Below are positions 36,528 to 49,206 of a stretch of DNA of 64,000 nucleotides, in pieces (the stretch's first letter is position 1; every line of letters starts with the position of its first letter). The translations under genes were made by a program, and so were the position numbers. The DNA lies in NCBI GenBank assembly GCA_029465975.1, contig CM055730.1, positions 14,077,563 to 14,141,562 of the forward strand. The letters are read 5' to 3'. The notes beneath the pieces are model-generated. The model was given only the letters and a program-made list of their open reading frames with translations, was not told the origin of the DNA and did no database searches. The stretch is from Dallia pectoralis (Eukaryota; Chordata; Actinopteri; Esociformes; Umbridae).

Positions 36528-37212
36528 ATGGAATCTAATGTCCCAGTTTGGATGAGTCCTAAGCGGTATGATTATAAAACCAGATGCAACTGCCTGATTA
36601 AACCATTTGTCTATACTGATAGAACAATTGGAGAAGCATGAAAAGCATTTGTCCTTCAAATGTATCATGAACAAAACTATCCTTCCACAATACAGATGAC
36701 AGGTCAGCTTCTAGAGTGTTATAACCACTTATGGCTGCAAATAGGCAATTGAGGTGGCATATTATGCATAGATCTGCTACCCAACATCTCAGCGCATTTG
36801 CAAAAGCAGCAGTGTAACCTTGTCCTGACTAAATTGCCAATATGGCCTTCATACCAACACGTCCACCCATTAATCCCCAGCTTCAAATTGGATAATTCCT
36901 CTCTTCGCCACGCCTCTGTAATTATTGTTCCCCATGACATTGCTAAAAAGAGAATGCATTCTCAGTGAACACACCTGGTAAAATAATTGATTAAAAAACA
37001 AACATAAAACCTCTCATACTGTATGACCATCTTTAAATACAGACATTTTAATCGGAAATTATATTGCCACATTATTCTTAAAATATTGCAGTTTTATTCT
37101 CAAAATATTGCCACATCCCCATTTCAACGTTTGCACATTGGATATCTACTGTTTACAGCAACATAAATTAAGCAGGTCTGTTGGGGTCATTTGGCTGAAA
37201 GAGAGCACTCAC

Positions 37213-37379
37213 TTCTGGGAAAAGAGGTCTCTGTAGGGGCTACCATGCTGGAGGGCCAGTCCATAACCCTTACTGCTCATACTGTTGCCGGTCACCGTCA
37301 GGGTGCAGTCGTCATCTGTCAGAGCTGCGTACTCCACCACCGCCATGTCCCACAGGAAAGCAAAGAAATCTCTCTTTGC
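37213..37379 (-). CDS. grid1: grid1 exon I: S2 with D-serine-contact residues
   Basis: Residues 475-529 plus two bases of codon 530. Contains [24 protein letters not shown], and [20 protein letters not shown]. The Trp484-Asp485 pair in FLWD matches the Trp and Asp that contact D-serine or glycine in GluD2 (structural knowledge of the family). The acceptor is CTTCCCCAG and the donor CAGAA then GTGAGT. The following intron contains the 25-bp minisatellite. Confidence 0.95.
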
Positions 37380-38219
37380 CTGGGGAAGTATATAGACAGG
37401 GGTTACTTGTTTAGGGGAGAGTGAAAGAAATTCGGGAAAAACATAGGCAACCAATGAACATCACAGTTGGTGATAGACTTATCACCTATCTATTTTTAGT
37501 TCATGACAGTAGGTCAATAACATGTTTCAGTATCATCACAGTCCAATATCTGGCTAAATATATACACCACCATTTATGGGTTTTGGGTGATTTGGGGTCA
37601 CAGAAATGTCCATGTTTTCAAATATATTTTTTGGTCAATTAGAATAACATCAAATTGATACAAAACACAATGTAGACATTGTACATTTTGTAATGGCAGT
37701 TGGAATGTCTATATTAGAGCAACAAGGCTCATTATCTGCACCAGTCCTGCTTTCTAATGGCATGTTGTGTTTGCTAATCCAAGTTTAAAATTTCAAATTT
37801 CATAATTGATCATTAGAAAACCCTTTTGCAATTTGGTTAGCACAGCTAAATACTGTTGTCATAATTAAGTAAGAAATAAAACTGGTGTTTGATTAACTAT
37901 TTGAGTATTTGGAGCATCAGCGATTGTGGGTTCAATTACAGGCTCATAACGGACAGAAACAAATAACTTATTCTGTCAGTCCATTCTTGTTCTGAGAATT
38001 TAAGACTATTCCATGTGAGAAATTGGAAGGAAACTGAAGATCTTTTACAAGAATGTGTACTGCATCATTCACAGATCAGCGCAAACTATTTCTAACCGGT
38101 ATAGAACGAGAAGTAGGAAGCCCCTGTGCTGAGCAAGAGGACGAGTAGATTAGAGTATCTAGTTTCAGAAACACACACCTCACTGGTTCTCAACCAGCAG
38201 TGTCATTAAATGGCACCTG

Positions 38220-38770
38220 CAAAAAATCACCAGTCTCAACTTCAACGTTTAAGAGGCAGATCCAGGAGGCAGAGTTGCAAAGAAAAAGACATACTGGCCA
38301 ATAAAAAAAAGATTATGGCGCCCAGATACTGGAGAAGCAAAAGATTGAAAAACTGTTATGGACAGACAGATCTAAGTATTAGGTGTGGATCACAAAGAGG
38401 AACATTTGACCAAATGAAAAGATGCAGGAGGACTGCTTAATGCCTCCTGTCAAGCAAGATGGAGGCAATCTGATGGTCTGTGAGATTTGGATAAAATGGA
38501 TCATTAAGAAACAAGGATATGGATTTTGCAATGCTACGCAGTACCCTGCGGACGGCGACTCAAAGCACAGCTCCAAACGATAAAATAACTAGAAATGTCA
38601 TAAATGGGGTGGGGGACACAAAGGGCCGAACAAAGGACATCCCATTGAGCTGTTATCAGCACAGCTTGATCGAATGGTTCAGAAGAAATGCCCATCAAGC
38701 CAATCCAAATTGGGTGAGGTGCCTCAGGAACCACGGGGGGGAATCTGTGGCAAATTCACAACATGGTCAG
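38220..38770 (+). pseudogene. Tc1-like relic (family Z), sense
   Basis: Landmarks include GAGGCAGAGTTGCAAAGAAA, ATGGACAGACAGATCTAAG, GATCACAAAGAGGAACATTT, GTCAAGCAAGATGGAGGCAA and CCCATCAAGCCAATCCAA, all in the order of a fish Tc1 transposase gene. The translation retains WTD(R)SKY..GSQRGTF but has stops and deletions. Located in grid1 intron H-I. Confidence 0.78.
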
Positions 38771-38879
38771 ACATGGTCTTCATAAGGTCCCACACTTGGT
38801 CCCACACAGTGCATGTCAGAGCAAATACCAACCATTAGGTCAAAGGAATCCTCTATAGACCTTGAATGTTGGGAAGGTT

Positions 38880-39370
38880 TGAACAATGTGTCCAGGAGCA
38901 CATGGTGCTACATCATTATAAATTGGAAGACATTTGGAGACACCACAACTCTTTGTATTGCTGGTCATCAGGCAAAACAAACAGGACAAATAGGGCGTTA
39001 CCATGAACCCATTGACCAACAGACCTTCGGAGTTTCTCGGCAGAGATGGATATCAAAAGCCATTCCAGAATAGAAAGTATACAATCCATTTGCAGGATTG
39101 AGAGCATTGGAAAAAAAATCTCTGAGCTGATGAGTCCAACATAGGCCAAAAGGCCAATGCTTCTTAGCACACAGACTTATTGAGGGAAGAATGAACAGAG
39201 CAACATACAGAGAGGTCTAAAAAACAGACACAGGACCTCAGACTCTGCCGAAGATTCATCTTCCAGCACGACAACTACCAGAGTCACACAACCAAAGCGA
39301 AGTCGGTGTAGCTTCTGAAAAACTAGGCTAATATCCTTGAGTGGCCCAACCAAAATAAAGACCTCCAATT
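38880..39370 (+). pseudogene. Tc1-like relic (family X), sense, internally deleted
   Basis: AAATTGGAAGACATTTGGAG and ACCACAACTCTTTGTATTGC near 38920-38965 correspond to the helix-turn-helix region (KWKKFGTTKTLPRAG); GACCTCAGACTCTGCCGAAG at about 39234 and GAGTGGCCCAACCAAAATA near 39339 correspond to DLRLGRRF and EWPSQSP. The middle is missing. It directly follows the family Z relic. Confidence 0.75.
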
Positions 39371-39773
39371 ATTGGATTGTCGTAAAGTGTGTAATCATTT
39401 AAACAAAAATAAATCCCTGTATAACTGGGCGGTTTAAATCTTGAAAACACAGTGCAAACTTCACCATCTGTGCGCCTTGTTCATGTGTTTGTGAGTGTTC
39501 GTGTGTGATTGGATGTAGATATTTACTCTGAAATGAAGCCATTCCATTTGAGGAACAATTAAGCCACACTATTTAATCACAGATTAACAATTCCATTTTC
39601 CACCTCTGTCTGAGTCGAGTCAGGTAATTATCTCTCTACGGACCACATAGCTTGTCCAGCATACTGTAGATCTGTTCTAGTTTGTATTAAAAGAGTCTTT
39701 ACGTTGGGTACTTGGATTGAATCAGAATAAACCCCTTTCCGTTCTTTTAGAGGCAACAGTTTGCTGAGCTCAC

Positions 39774-39969
39774 CTTGCGGATGCCTTCAGAAGGACTGGA
39801 GACTGAATTTTCTTGCCCGTTGTTCTTGTTGATGATTCTCCAGAGCTCAGCGAAGGTGCTGTCTTGCTCCAGAGCGTTGGTGCCTTTGGCACGAAAGTAC
39901 TCGTACACGGCTGAGTCTCTCACTGTCCCATAGGCTAGGTCCATCTGCTTGGACAGGTCCTGGAATGTC
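39774..39969 (-). CDS. grid1: grid1 exon H: ligand-binding domain, S2
   Basis: Last base of codon 409 and residues 410-474: [55 protein letters not shown]. This is lobe 2 of the ligand-binding clamshell. The acceptor is CCCTTTACAG and the donor AAG then GTGAGC. The intron upstream of it is about 6.3 kb; the one downstream (2.4 kb) holds two Tc1-like relics. Confidence 0.95.
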
Positions 39970-40479
39970 CTGTAAAGGGAACCAAAATAATTGTTCAAAT
40001 AGGATAAGGTAGTGACTGTGCTGTTGGGCAAACAAAATACATATCTGCATAACAATCAACACATGTTTAAATGAAGATTACACGCTTATTACACATTCAC
40101 CTTTCTACTGACTCACTTCAGTTTTGCTTCTTTTACGCTCATGTGATCTAATGGGTTTCAGATGAGCCCAGTTTCTCTATGGAGACAACTACAGGATAAC
40201 ATGAAGGCAACTCCTCTAACATACCAGTACACAATAGTGATTCAAGCACAAAGCTAGAATTCACGTTTTGCATTGGATTGTGCCAATCCATTTGATGCCT
40301 AAATTTCACGGACTTTCTAATCCAGAACAAATACACAATTTGCTCCTGCTCAAGGACAAAATTAAAAAAAATTAATCTTGCAAGCTCAGGTATTTAACTT
40401 TTTAGTTACATGGGGAAACACTCTGAAATACCCAGTGCAAAGTGAAGATGCCTTGTTGTAGGAAGAAATAAGATCTCCT

Positions 40480-40680
40480 ACAACAATGAGTACTATTCCC
40501 TTTACTGGACAGTGCAAACTGGCTGTAACCAGAATAGAAAGAGGAGTGGGAGGCACTGGTGCACAACTGAGCAAGAGGACAAATGCTGAAGCGTCCGGCG
40601 GGGGAATCAAACCAGCGCCCTACGGCTCGGCAGCGAGCACACTGCTCCAAATAGGGATATCCCATTTGGAGGGGCGAGTA
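40480..40680 (-). mobile_element. tRNA-derived SINE
   Basis: On the minus strand TGGAGCAGTGTGCTCGCTGC resembles a tRNA A-box region and GGCGCTGGTTTGATTCCCC a B box (GGTTYGANNCC), spaced as in Pol III promoters, followed by a non-tRNA body. Cloverleaf pairing looks decayed, so it is a SINE head rather than a tRNA gene. It lies in grid1 intron G-H. Confidence 0.68.
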
Positions 40681-41694
40681 GCGGCACCACCAGGGTTGCT
40701 ACAATAAATAAATTAGTGTGTATAGTTTGAGAATCAGGCGCCTTACAGGTCCTCAGTGGGCAGTACCCACAAAACATCAGTGTCATCATCCACAGCAAAG
40801 ATCCTTCAAAGCAGAGTTCTTCTGTTCTATTCATTTGCCCTAAAGCGTTTCTTTTTATTGGCCAGTCTGAGATATGGCTTTTTATTTTTTATATTTTTAC
40901 AGCCATCTGAGCCAGAGAAGCGAATCCATTTAGAGGTAGTAAAGACATCATGTCTGCACAATCAGCCAATATATTCGTTTTGCCTATATTCAGTACATTG
41001 AGCACAAATAAATAATTTGTCCGAAAAACACACAGCGGTTAGTAATTAAAATACATATATAATGTTGAAAAGCTACAGCCGACGTCCTTCCATGACTTTT
41101 CCTAAATACGTGCATTTTACCTTGTCCCGTTTTCAGAATTGCAAAATCACAAACCGAACAATATATAAAACTACTATTTACATGTTTTTTGATACCTAAA
41201 CTGCCTTCCTGTCGCCAAAATCCCACGCCGCTGGGCGTTGGTACCCTAATTGCGGTACCCAGACACCGATCACACTTCACTGAGCCTATGATGGCAATGG
41301 TTGAATGGGCGATACACAGACAAATACTACGAGAACACATATAGACAATAGTCTGATTGGCTTGGTTGAACTACAAAAAAAGAGGTACGTTTATAAAGAA
41401 ATATGTTTCACTAAATAAACAGAACGAATTCCGCCAAATACATACAGCCCCATTCATGTGTCATGCGCCTATTGCACTCAATAATTAATAACGAATGAAC
41501 CACAGTGTATTCATATAGCCTACAAGAGACTTCAACAAAATATTGTTTTGTATCGAAATTAAACGAATATAAACAATAATTATTAATAGGCTAACTACAA
41601 ATGGGCGATAAATGAAATTACTCATGCACACAGAAGGACGTGGGACATACATAAGTCCGGGGGGCATACGGCAAAAAGAGCATAAAACTGGAAC

Positions 41695-41780
41695 GGTTAT
41701 GGTCCGATCTATATGAAACTGAACCCGTTTTGGTCCGATCTTTATTAAACTGGAAGGGTTTTGGTCTGATCTATATGAAC
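41695..41780. repeat. short imperfect tandem repeat, about 35-bp unit
   Basis: Three diverged copies sharing GGTCCGATCTATATGAA or GGTCTGATCTATATGAA blocks (middle copy GGTCCGATCTTTATTAA). Confidence 0.6.
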
Positions 41781-42906
41781 ACTGTGCGCAGTTCAACCGG
41801 GTTAGTTTGCTGCTGTCTCATGTGCACTCGTAACAATAATGAACACTGTCCGCAGTGCAACGGTTCGTTTGCGTGTCCTGCTCAAGCAGACAAACAACTG
41901 AAGCTGCGTGCCTGTGGACGGATAAATAATTATAAATAGATTTGTAAAGACTTCTCAAGGCACAGTGTCAATCCAATTCTGACACACTGGTTCTGCCTAC
42001 ATGGAAATCACAGTTGGCATTTTGCAAACGTGAACTTTATTTTGATTTGTTACATTGCAAAAGGGTTGATAATGTATATGGTGTTTAGATCACATAGAAA
42101 ATGTTGATCTATGCAAAATAATCAGACACAGATCTTTACAACCTTTCAACCTTTTTAAGGCTGCTGGCAAATTGGGAACAATTCATTCATTGTTTCTCCA
42201 GCTATAATAATAATACCATTTATATTATATTCTTTAAATAATAAAAGTAAAAAATGTTGGTTTTGGTCATGTTAGCTTTGCTCTAATTTCTGTTCACTCC
42301 TTGTCCTGTCCTATATTACCTTGCAATGATTCTGGATCTTTTTAGGGATTTGGGCATTTGTGGTTCGTGCTTTTAAAACCCATTTTCCTTGTTGTAGTTC
42401 ACAACTCACTGAGGAAGCCAGGTAAAATGTTGTTTTGCTTTGTTTTGGGTTATCAACATTATTTTCTTTCTTTAGAGCTCACAGTTTGGAAAAACGATTC
42501 ACCATTTCCAGAATGTACAATGTTCCTGCTATTATTTATTTTGACAGGATTGTTATGTTTGTCCTTCTAGTTTTCCACTTCAAATCTCAGTCTGTAACCA
42601 TGTGGGAGGTGTGACATACAAGTTATATTAATTCAAGTATTTTAAAAACATTGACAGCCAAGTGCAGCTATTATCCTTTGTAAACAAATTATAGATAAAA
42701 AACATTAAAATATTGCTTTATGTTTTATGTTTTGCAACATGTTTTGTTGTAAAAATAAAAATGCTGTTATATAACTATTTTCTTTTAAAAGTTTGAAAAA
42801 AATAAGTAAACCATCTGGAAAGTTTTTTTTATTTTTGGACGCAGATATCTGACCATAATCATTGACAAGAAGTCATTGAAGGAAAGGTGTGTGCTTAGGA
42901 CTACCT

Positions 42907-43545
42907 ACAGTCACGTGAAAAAGTAAGTATACAACATGAAAAAGCAAAGCAACCCCAAACCATAATGCCAACGCCTTATACCATGCTATATGGATGGAAT
43001 GAGGAAAACCTCACCATTCTTCTGGCATGGCACCTGGAATTTCGGGCAGACAGTTCTACCTTTTACTGCAAAACGTCAGTCATATTTTGGAAAGCAAAAT
43101 ATATCTATTGGGAGAGTCTGGTTCAACATTAATGGTGGCAAGAAAAGCCTGTTGATGTCGCCCTGGGGACCTTAGAGATATCCATGAGCATATTTTTGTC
43201 AGCTCTTGGGCTGATTTTGGTGGAGGGACCGGTCCTTGTCCATTTGTAGATGACCTGTCAAACAGCCTAATGATGCAACTTGGATTGTGTGGGAATGGCT
43301 TTGACTAATGGTGATGGGCTCAGAAAGATATGTTGATATTGACATAATGTGTTACCCTACACCCATTTGGTTAAGACCAAACTAGACCAAACTAGACCAA
43401 GCTAGACAAAACTAGACCAAACTAGACAAGTTTAACATCTTTCAGAAAGACTAGACCCCCACCATTTAGCATCTCATGGTTTTGTAAACCTATATTCTAA
43501 ATGTATATTTGTGATGATATAAGTAAGGGTGTACACATTTTCTTC
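42907..43545 (-). mobile_element. possible Tc1-like relic
   Basis: The left edge CAGTCACGTGAAAAAGTAAG and the right-edge complement GTGTACACCCTTACTTAT resemble decayed inverted ends. CATTTGTAGATGACCTGTC near 43239 followed by GGAATGGCTTTGACTAA resembles the complement of a Tc1 transposase N-terminal region. Much of the interior is unrecognisable. Confidence 0.42.
43375..43429. repeat. 10-bp tandem repeat
   Basis: Five to six copies of ACTAGACCAA with single substitutions, inside the possible Tc1 relic. Confidence 0.9.
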
Positions 43546-44379
43546 ATTTTAAAATGAAATGCATTTTTGTCCATTTAAAATCCATGAATAGTGTCAATGT
43601 AATTTTCTCCCTCGTGTGCGTTTCTCTCTGTTACCTTTAGAAATAAATAACAAATAACTTTTGAAAATGTTGTAACCGTTCAAAATCATTTTCAATCGAC
43701 TTGCTTATAGAAAACGGCAGTCTACTATCAGCCAGTTGAAAAGGATGCGAGCCAATAGAAGAAGAACCAGGTGAGAATAATGGTGACAAGACAAGTCTGG
43801 GAGTGATTAATGAAAGAGTGTCACATTGATAGAGACTTGGAGACCAACGATGCCGATCCCCGGTGCTGGGGGTAAGAGGAGCAGGCACAGGAGAATGAAT
43901 TGCTCCATTTCTTGTTGTTTCGTAACATTTACTTGGATTTTGTCAAGATAATAACAGTGTTGATGCCATACGTTGCCTTCGTCTGAAGACAAATGTGCCT
44001 GCACAGTATGCGTTGTCCACAAATTACCCACAGCCAGGGCAGAACGCGGGTCAAACGTTACTCTAATCTTCCAAGTTCAGACAGGCACACCACTTGGTCT
44101 AAATAAACCCTTGCAGAACTAACTAAATGCCAAGCTATAAACAGGAGAAACACATGGAAATAATAAGAAACAGAGAAGAAAGAAATACGCTTTAGACAAC
44201 AATGTATCACTGAGTCTAAGCGGCAGAAAGCGTACTGAGAGATCTGCGATAAACTAGTAGAGCATTAATCACTGCTTGACAGAGATACATACATGTGTAA
44301 CCTTATATCATTGGCAGAAACTGTGGATATTGTTTCATATGTGTATTATAATTGATTTCAACTTCTGCCTGGGCATTAT

Positions 44380-44763
44380 TGTCACGGTAGGCTGAAGACA
44401 CTATGTTTTCACTTTGTGTTTCCATGTTTTGGCCTAAATGAACACATCCCCTGTTCCTGTCATTTGTCTCGTTATCACTCACACCAGGTTCCAATTACTA
44501 ATTAGTATGTGTATTTAAGTTGGCTCCTCTGTCTTCAGTGTGTCTTGATACGTGTCATGTCCTCTATGTTGGTGAGTGTTACATGTGTCTGTTTAAAGAG
44601 CCGGTTGTTTGTATTTCGTAGTCCCTGCTTAAGCACACTTTATTTTTAACCAGTGATTAGTTGTATCGTTTTTTTAAGTTTGTTTAGGTTCTTGATTAAA
44701 ACAACTGAACGGGAATAATGCCTGCGTTTGGTTCCTACACAAATTCAACAAGGGATTGTGACA
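44380..44763 (+). mobile_element. candidate solo LTR or other non-autonomous repeat
   Basis: A 384-bp block begins TGTCACGG and ends TTGTGACA, so it has TG...CA termini with short inverted ends. It contains GTATTTAAG and GATTAAAACAACTGAAC (possible promoter and polyadenylation-like sequences), with the composition typical of fish LTRs. No clear target duplication is visible, so this stays tentative. Located in grid1 intron G-H. Confidence 0.4.
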
Positions 44764-46287
44764 GTTATTGACAGTAATACTGGAATACATTCACTTAGTT
44801 GCAAGGACAAATTCAAACCTTCACACATAGCCACAGTCTATTTCAGTATACATATTATATTGTGTAAATGACTTCAGTAGACACAACATTATATAAATGC
44901 ATGTTCTAGTACCAGACAAACATATTATTTAAATTGGAAAGAAAAAATGCTTATATATTAGACCTGGTTGTCCTGCTGATAATGTGGTATTGCAGTTTAT
45001 TGTGAGTGTATTGTCATGGTAAGGAATGCAGATAAAAGAAAATAGTCCTCCCCCAGATTTAATATTTGAGACATCAGAATGATTAGACTTAATGGAATAA
45101 ATTATTTCGAAACCTACAGGAGGGTTTTACCAAATATTGTATTAATACAATGAATAATGTAAATAGTAAATCAGTTATGAACAAGCAATTTAGTGAAGAC
45201 ACAAAGCATTTTAAGGATTCATCAAAGTAAAATGTAGTAGTTGTTCTTTATTTTATCAATTAGAATATGAGAAGAATGAGTGCATATGGGCGCATGTGCC
45301 TCTGACTGTGCTATGGAAAGTGATTGTCAGTTAACAAATATATTGTTAATTCTGTGTTTGATCTGAGTGTACAAAAAATGAAATACCCTACGCTTACTGG
45401 CTAAGGCACTTCAGACATTGACCCTTAATTGCATCCTGGTATTTTTGCAAAAAACAATTCTTACATCCCGTTTTTGGCTGAATATGTAAATGTTCTTCAT
45501 TTGAGTCATGTATAGGTGAAATCACTATCAAAACTCAGTTACATATAAGCTTTCAGGTGCATTTTGTAGTATTTTCATTCTTTATTGTCAACAGCGTCAC
45601 TTTGATAATCACTGGTCCCAAAAAATTAAGGACTGCGTCTTTAAGACCAACTCAATACAGCTGACACAGCAAGTACATGTAATAGTCAGATTGCAGCTTA
45701 AAGCCAGTCTAAAGCCTGCTACGGTATTGAAGCAATCAGATTTGCATGACTGTTTACATACTGTAATCTCTGGCCCACAGGCTTTCTAGGTGCAGATTTA
45801 GCAATTAGTTGTTAATTGTAGTGCAAATCCGAGACATCACCAGACTTGCAAATGATCAAGGCTATACCTTAAAAACGTGCTGAAGCCCTTGAATACATGG
45901 CCTAAAGGCCCAATTGGTGCTAATTATTAAGGAAGAGCTAATTTGAATAGATGGGCGCAGTTTAATATTACAGTTTGAATCCCTTGAAAGGGAATTTGCA
46001 AATGTTTTGACAAAGAACATTCCTCATAAACGGACATTGCACAACAGGTTTTGTGTTAAGGTTTACCTAAAGCATTAGTCAACTGAACATGTTTTCCTAA
46101 GTCCAAATGTGTTTGTAATCAAGCCCAAAAATAACTTGGCTAATTATTTGTTTTGTCTACCAAACAAGAAACCCTTGATAACTATGATCAGCTGTGTAAA
46201 TAAATAAACATAAGAGGAGAGTCAAGTCAAGTTGGTTATTTAGAAAACATACAGTCCTAAAGATAGTTGATAAAAGTGCTTACGTAC

Positions 46288-46426
46288 CGCACAGCATTGT
46301 CCATGCGGGACACCGTGAGGTAGGCAGCCAGGTTGGCTGTGTAGGAGGAACACACAATGAGGGTAAAGAGCCACCAGCTGCCCATAACGATACGCAGAGC
46401 TACCGAACCCAGGATAGAGTCACCAC
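46288..46426 (-). CDS. grid1: grid1 exon G: M3 gating helix
   Basis: Completes Gly363 and runs through residue 408 plus two bases of codon 409. M3 is about 372-395 and ends in the gating signature. The motif reads SYTANLAAY at residues 390-398 where the family consensus is SYTANLAAF. The A-A pair that includes the Lurcher position is intact. It continues [10 protein letters not shown]. The acceptor is TTGCTAG. The donor used is CG then GTACGT, because only that gives the phase needed by the next exon; a second potential donor, GTAAGC, lies 4 bases further on and would shift the frame. Confidence 0.94.
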
Positions 46427-47237
46427 CTAGCAACACAAAAACAGACAAGTTGTACACACCAGTCACTCCAAAAACATCAGAAGAAATTCACCACGTTCCT
46501 TAGTAGTATCCCTTGGATTTGACTTGCACATAGTTGAATGAAATATGTTGTGTTTTGTTGAATTTGAAAAGGGAACAAATTAGCTGAAATTATATAACAG
46601 CCTGTTGCCAAGACAATAGATATGTACATATGTAGCATGTTTCATGTTTAACATTTTGAAACATTTGCTGAAAAACAGATAAACACATATAATATGAATA
46701 CATTTAACAAATAAAAAATAGACAAAAAAATGTATTATTCTGACCAAATAGTGATTGATGTGGATATGTGGATGACAGAAAATGTAGTGGAAGAGACACA
46801 TATGTCTCTCTGAAAAATACTTAAGATGTTTAAGGACAGATGGAAATTCAGTGAAGCACAAACTCTTCTAGTGAGCAGAAGTGTTACGAGAACGTGTGTT
46901 GTGTGACGTGATGCAGTCAAGAAACCATTGTTGCAATCTGTACTGCTTGTTGCCTTTCCAGATCAGCAGATTCGGAGCTGCAACCTGAACAACAAAGCAA
47001 TTTCTCGTATGCCTTATCACATTCAAAGCATTTGCTTGGGTGCCAGATAACTTTGCCAAATCCTGAGCAGGCACTTCGCTGGCTTGTCAAGAAAGGGTCA
47101 GGGAAGTGACCTAAGTAGGAAATAGCTTCAAGCAATATCCTCAGATGTACTCCAACTTTTAATTGTTACTGTTATGTCTGGTTATAAACCTGTCTACACA
47201 TTTAAACCTCTCCATCGTTAGATGTCTGCTAACAAAC

Positions 47238-47568
47238 CTTGCTGCACGAAGGCTCCGTAGACAATCCAGATGGCACTCTGAAGCGAGGTAGAAACGGAGG
47301 CGACCTGCTGTCCCGCTGGAGGATTCTGGGAGCGCTCAGACTGGACTCTTCTCAGGATGAAGATCATGACGCCGACCACCGGAATGGCAGCCGCGATACA
47401 TGCCCAGACGGCAAGGTCAAAGGGCGCCAGGAGAGAGAAGATATTGATCTTGTCCTCTGACTTCCTCATTAGAATTCCCACGGAATAGTCCAGGTAGCGC
47501 TTGCTGAAGTCCACCACGCTCTCCCGCTCCGGAGTGATGGTAATGGCTGAGAGCGCCATGTCTGCTCG
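47238..47568 (-). CDS. grid1: grid1 exon F: S1 end, M1 helix and M2 pore loop
   Basis: Residues 253-362 plus the first base of codon 363. Begins [20 protein letters not shown]; the arginine at residue 267 corresponds to the one that contacts the agonist carboxylate in ionotropic glutamate receptors. M1 is about 302-324 ([18 protein letters not shown]), followed by a cytoplasmic loop and the re-entrant M2 about 347-360 ([13 protein letters not shown]), then QQ. The acceptor ends CTCACAG. The donor GTTTGT is a weaker match to consensus than the others. Ends phase 1, matching the next exon. Confidence 0.96.
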
Positions 47569-48952
47569 CTGTGAGAGAAGGGAGAAGATGGCGCACTAGT
47601 AACAACCATGGAATGTAAGCTTTAGTTTTTACTATACTGATGGCCGTTCGATAGACAGAACAAAGATAAGGTACGAACGCAACAATGTATCAGCCTTTTT
47701 CTGTTGGATCTTTAAAGCGTGAAACTGGAGTGTCACGATTTGTGTCGTTATTCTCTTTCTTCTTCTTTCTTACCGCTATCATAAACAACAGCAGACCGTA
47801 CATCCGGTCTTATTTCATTTTAATTTCCTCTCCGCTCTCATCCGTCATATTATCCAATGAATTTATATGCTGCTGTATGATATTGTTTACGACCTGAGTT
47901 TATTCTTTGCTTTTGTCACGTCTGTGTTGTCATAAACTGTTGCTACCGCGTGACCTACACCCTTGTTTAACGCTGTGAGGATGACCAAAGTCTTTCGGTA
48001 TGACTGGTGTTTTTCCAGCGACATGTTTCGGCGGGAGTAAAGTGATTCTGAAAATATAGCCCACTTGATTCTATCTTTATTTGAAGAACAGAATGGAAAT
48101 TTCAAGGCATCCTTGCAATTAGGTGTGTCATTGCAGATAAGCCCAGGGGCCACCCGGATGGTGATCCGATTGGTCATAATTATTATTCTGATCTTGATCA
48201 CAGATTGGATATCTTTAAATTGATACTAGATAATCTTACACTGGTCACTAATGCGGTAGATACATATTGATATTCATTTGTCCTCCACTAAACTGTTTTG
48301 CGACGCTCATTGTGTGGTGCATTAGTAGAGACATATGAAAATGTGTTGCATTTATTAATATTTTATATTAATACGCTGTAGTATAAACATTTAGAAGGTT
48401 TGTGAAATCAATTCATTTTCATGAACACAATGTTGATACAGATATTGTTATGTCTTTTTAATGCTCTATGAAAAGGGCAAAAAAAAGCTCTATAGTAAGA
48501 CTCTATTCTCGGCAAAGTAAGACTTATATGACATTCGATCTTCATTTTGGCAGGGTTTCACTACATCTTGTAATATTTTTCCATGCCCAGTTCCTGCACT
48601 ACTGTTTGCCTGATATTGATGACTTTCAATCACTGGTTGGACTGCTCGTTCTTGAGGACCCCGACTGTCAGCCTTTGGCCAGGCTGTAGTTAGGCCGCTC
48701 TGACAGAAAGATTTTGTGCAATAACATATTTGACATAATATTGAACCAGCCCACTAAAGACTACATGCTGTGAATACTTTTTCAGAAAAGACCAAATAAT
48801 AATGCTTATCGTTTGGTCTGTGCCAAGGGTACAGTCACCTGGCTACCCAGGGAGCAGCGAACGGCCGCAATCGAGAGAAAGATCTTCACTTGATCAGTCA
48901 ACAGCAAACTATCAACCAACCCATAAAAATTAACAAAACCCAAACGTGATAC

Positions 48953-49150
48953 CTTGCTAATGAGCTCCCCGATCATGCCATTCCATGAGCCATTGAACGT
49001 AGGGGAGCCATACTTCCCATCAGCCACCTGGTAGATCTCATAGTTAAAGCCCAGGAGCCTGGCCAGTGCATCTAGAACATCAATGGAAAACCCTTTGTAG
49101 CGTTTAGGCTGCCCAAGGATGTTCTCGGCAACCATCACAAAGGGCTCCTC
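48953..49150 (-). CDS. grid1: grid1 exon E: ligand-binding domain, S1
   Basis: Residues 187-252, beginning [20 protein letters not shown] and ending [12 protein letters not shown]. This is lobe 1 of the agonist-binding clamshell, extracellular. Exactly 66 codons, phase 0, with acceptor CCAACAG and donor AAG then GTATCAC. The variable loop ([14 protein letters not shown]) contains a second likely sequon, NGS. An open frame runs on past the donor but has no homology there. Confidence 0.95.
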
Positions 49151-49181
49151 CTGTTGGACGACAAGGTGTTCAGTAAAACAG

Positions 49182-49206
49182 TTGTGTGTGTGTGTGTGTG
49201 TGTGTG
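49182..49206. repeat. (GT)n microsatellite
   Basis: About 12 GT copies only some 30 bp upstream (on the gene strand) of the grid1 exon E acceptor; on the gene strand it reads (CA)n. Confidence 0.93.

Noticed and set aside
40595..40665. Functional tRNA gene
   Set aside because: A- and B-box-like motifs are present, but stems do not pair well and the sequence continues into a SINE body.
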